In this document: positions 4,552-5,274 of the stretch, one piece after another
Position numbering within the stretch: the stretch's first letter is position 1
Layout: each line of letters opens with the position of its first letter
Assembly: GCA_016182705.1 (NCBI GenBank)
Contig: JACPGA010000194.1
Coordinates: 1 to 5,274, forward strand
From: Deltaproteobacteria bacterium
GTDB lineage: Bacteria; Desulfobacterota; GWC2-55-46
DNA length: 5,274 nt
Direction of reading: 5' to 3'
Notes under the pieces: generated by a model
Told to the model about the DNA's origin: nothing
The model's input: only the letters and a program-made list of their open reading frames with translations
The model's database searches: none
Translations under genes and position numbers: made by a program

Positions 4552-5274
4552 TCAAGCGGTGCGGGCCGCTGGCGCGCCCGTCTTCCTTTCCTTCATGACC
4601 TGTTCAAGTATGCCTGTGACGTCAAGAACCAGAAGCGTTCCCTTTTCGCCCATCTCGGTCGCCCCGGCTATGCCGGGAGCTTTAATTATCTTTGAAAGGG
4701 GCTTTATGACGACGTCGAGCTCCTCTACGAGCTGGTCGACTATGACGCACAGCCTGTGTTCGGCCAGTCCGGCTATAATGCCGTAACGCACTTCCCTGGC
4801 CGACGGTTGATGACCGAAAAATCTCGAAAGCCTCACGGCAGGCACATTTCTTCCGCCCACGGCTATGGGCTCGCCCTCATCCGGCTGCAGGCCCCTCAAT
4901 TCGATTATCTCGAGGACGGAGTTCAAGGGAACAGCATATCTTCTGCCCGCGTCCTCGACGATGAGCGCCTGTATTATGGCCAGCGTTATGGGTATGGTCA
5001 GGATGAACCTGGTTCCCTTGCCCTTGACGGTCTCGATATCTATTATGCCTGAAAGGCGGGTAATGTTGTCTTTCACGACGTCCATGCCGACTCCCCTGCC
5101 GGAAGTCTCGCTGACGAAATCCCTGGTGGAAAAGCCGGGCAGGAATATGAGCTCGAGCGACTCCTGCCTGGAAAGGTCCTTCGCGAAATCCCTCGTAATA
5201 AGCCCCCTGTCCACAGCCTGTTCCTTTATGAACTCGGTGTCGATGCCTGAGCCGTCGTCCTTTACCTCGATGAT
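4552..5274 (-). CDS. cheA: CheA chemotaxis histidine kinase, C-terminal part
   Basis: The last 240 residues of CheA; the start lies beyond the right edge. CheA phosphorylates its own Hpt histidine and passes the phosphate to CheY/CheB-type regulators. Visible are the end of the ATP-binding domain and the whole regulatory domain. The G1 box DDGSGI is at fragment residues 6-11, the F-box region LIFLPGFST at 42-50, the G2 box GRGVGMDVV at 59-67, and GKGTRFILTIPITLAI at 85-100. Residues of about 101-228 form the CheW-like P5 domain that docks CheW and receptors; it ends in GEKGTLLVLDV (209-219). All nucleotide-binding residues in the visible part look intact, so the kinase is probably active. No receiver domain is fused at the C-terminus. 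An internal GTG at 5214 is not the start, because the conserved ATP-binding motif lies upstream of it in the same frame. The Hpt and dimerisation domains are outside the window. Confidence 0.95.
   Translation of the reverse strand: MIEVKDDGSGIDTEFIKEQAVDRGLITRDFAKDLSRQESLELIFLPGFSTRDFVSETSGRGVGMDVVKDNITRLSGIIDIETVKGKGTRFILTIPITLAIIQALIVEDAGRRYAVPLNSVLEIIELRGLQPDEGEPIAVGGRNVPAVRLSRFFGHQPSAREVRYGIIAGLAEHRLCVIVDQLVEELDVVIKPLSKIIKAPGIAGATEMGEKGTLLVLDVTGILEQVMKERKTGAPAARTA

Overview
All seven genes or gene pieces lie on the minus strand, so transcription runs from high to low coordinates. The window suggests an anaerobic or facultative Gram-negative bacterium. It carries a BamD outer-membrane assembly lipoprotein with a proper lipobox, a CheA/CheW chemosensory system, and the mercury-methylation pair hgcA-hgcB, which is known mainly from sulfate reducers, iron reducers, fermenters/syntrophs and methanogens. 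Desulfobacterota/Desulfuromonadota-like or Nitrospirota-like lineages would fit, but nothing here fixes the phylum.

Right part (5274 to about 3486): the C-terminal 240 residues of a CheA histidine kinase run off the right edge. A full CheW follows, then a second CheW-like reading frame. That second frame is cut in two by an in-frame TAA (3779-3777) followed directly by ATG. The genes overlap or nearly touch, as in a translationally coupled operon.

Middle (3489 to 1975): bamD starts at a GTG overlapping the stop of the preceding CheW half (GTGA), so it looks co-transcribed with the che genes. A soluble six-repeat TPR protein follows after 24 bases with a strong Shine-Dalgarno sequence.

Gap (1974 to 1749, 226 bases): there is no convincing gene. 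It holds an inverted repeat over the TPR stop codon, a second inverted repeat around a TGACGTCA palindrome, and a near-consensus sigma-70 promoter (TTTACA-16-TATAAT, extended -10). The promoter is overlaid by four copies of TTCTG.

Left part (1748 to 95): a tight three-gene operon joined by two ATGA overlaps. It encodes a small AbrB/SpoVT-fold protein (HgcC-like), the corrinoid membrane protein HgcA with its NVWCAAGK cap-helix motif, and the 2[4Fe-4S] ferredoxin HgcB with its CMECGAC motif and C-terminal Cys pair. HgcA and HgcB together convert inorganic Hg(II) to methylmercury: HgcA carries the methyl-cobalamin and HgcB supplies electrons and probably handles the metal. The AbrB-like protein is a candidate autoregulator of the operon. 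Bases 1-94, downstream of hgcB, contain no gene or convincing terminator.
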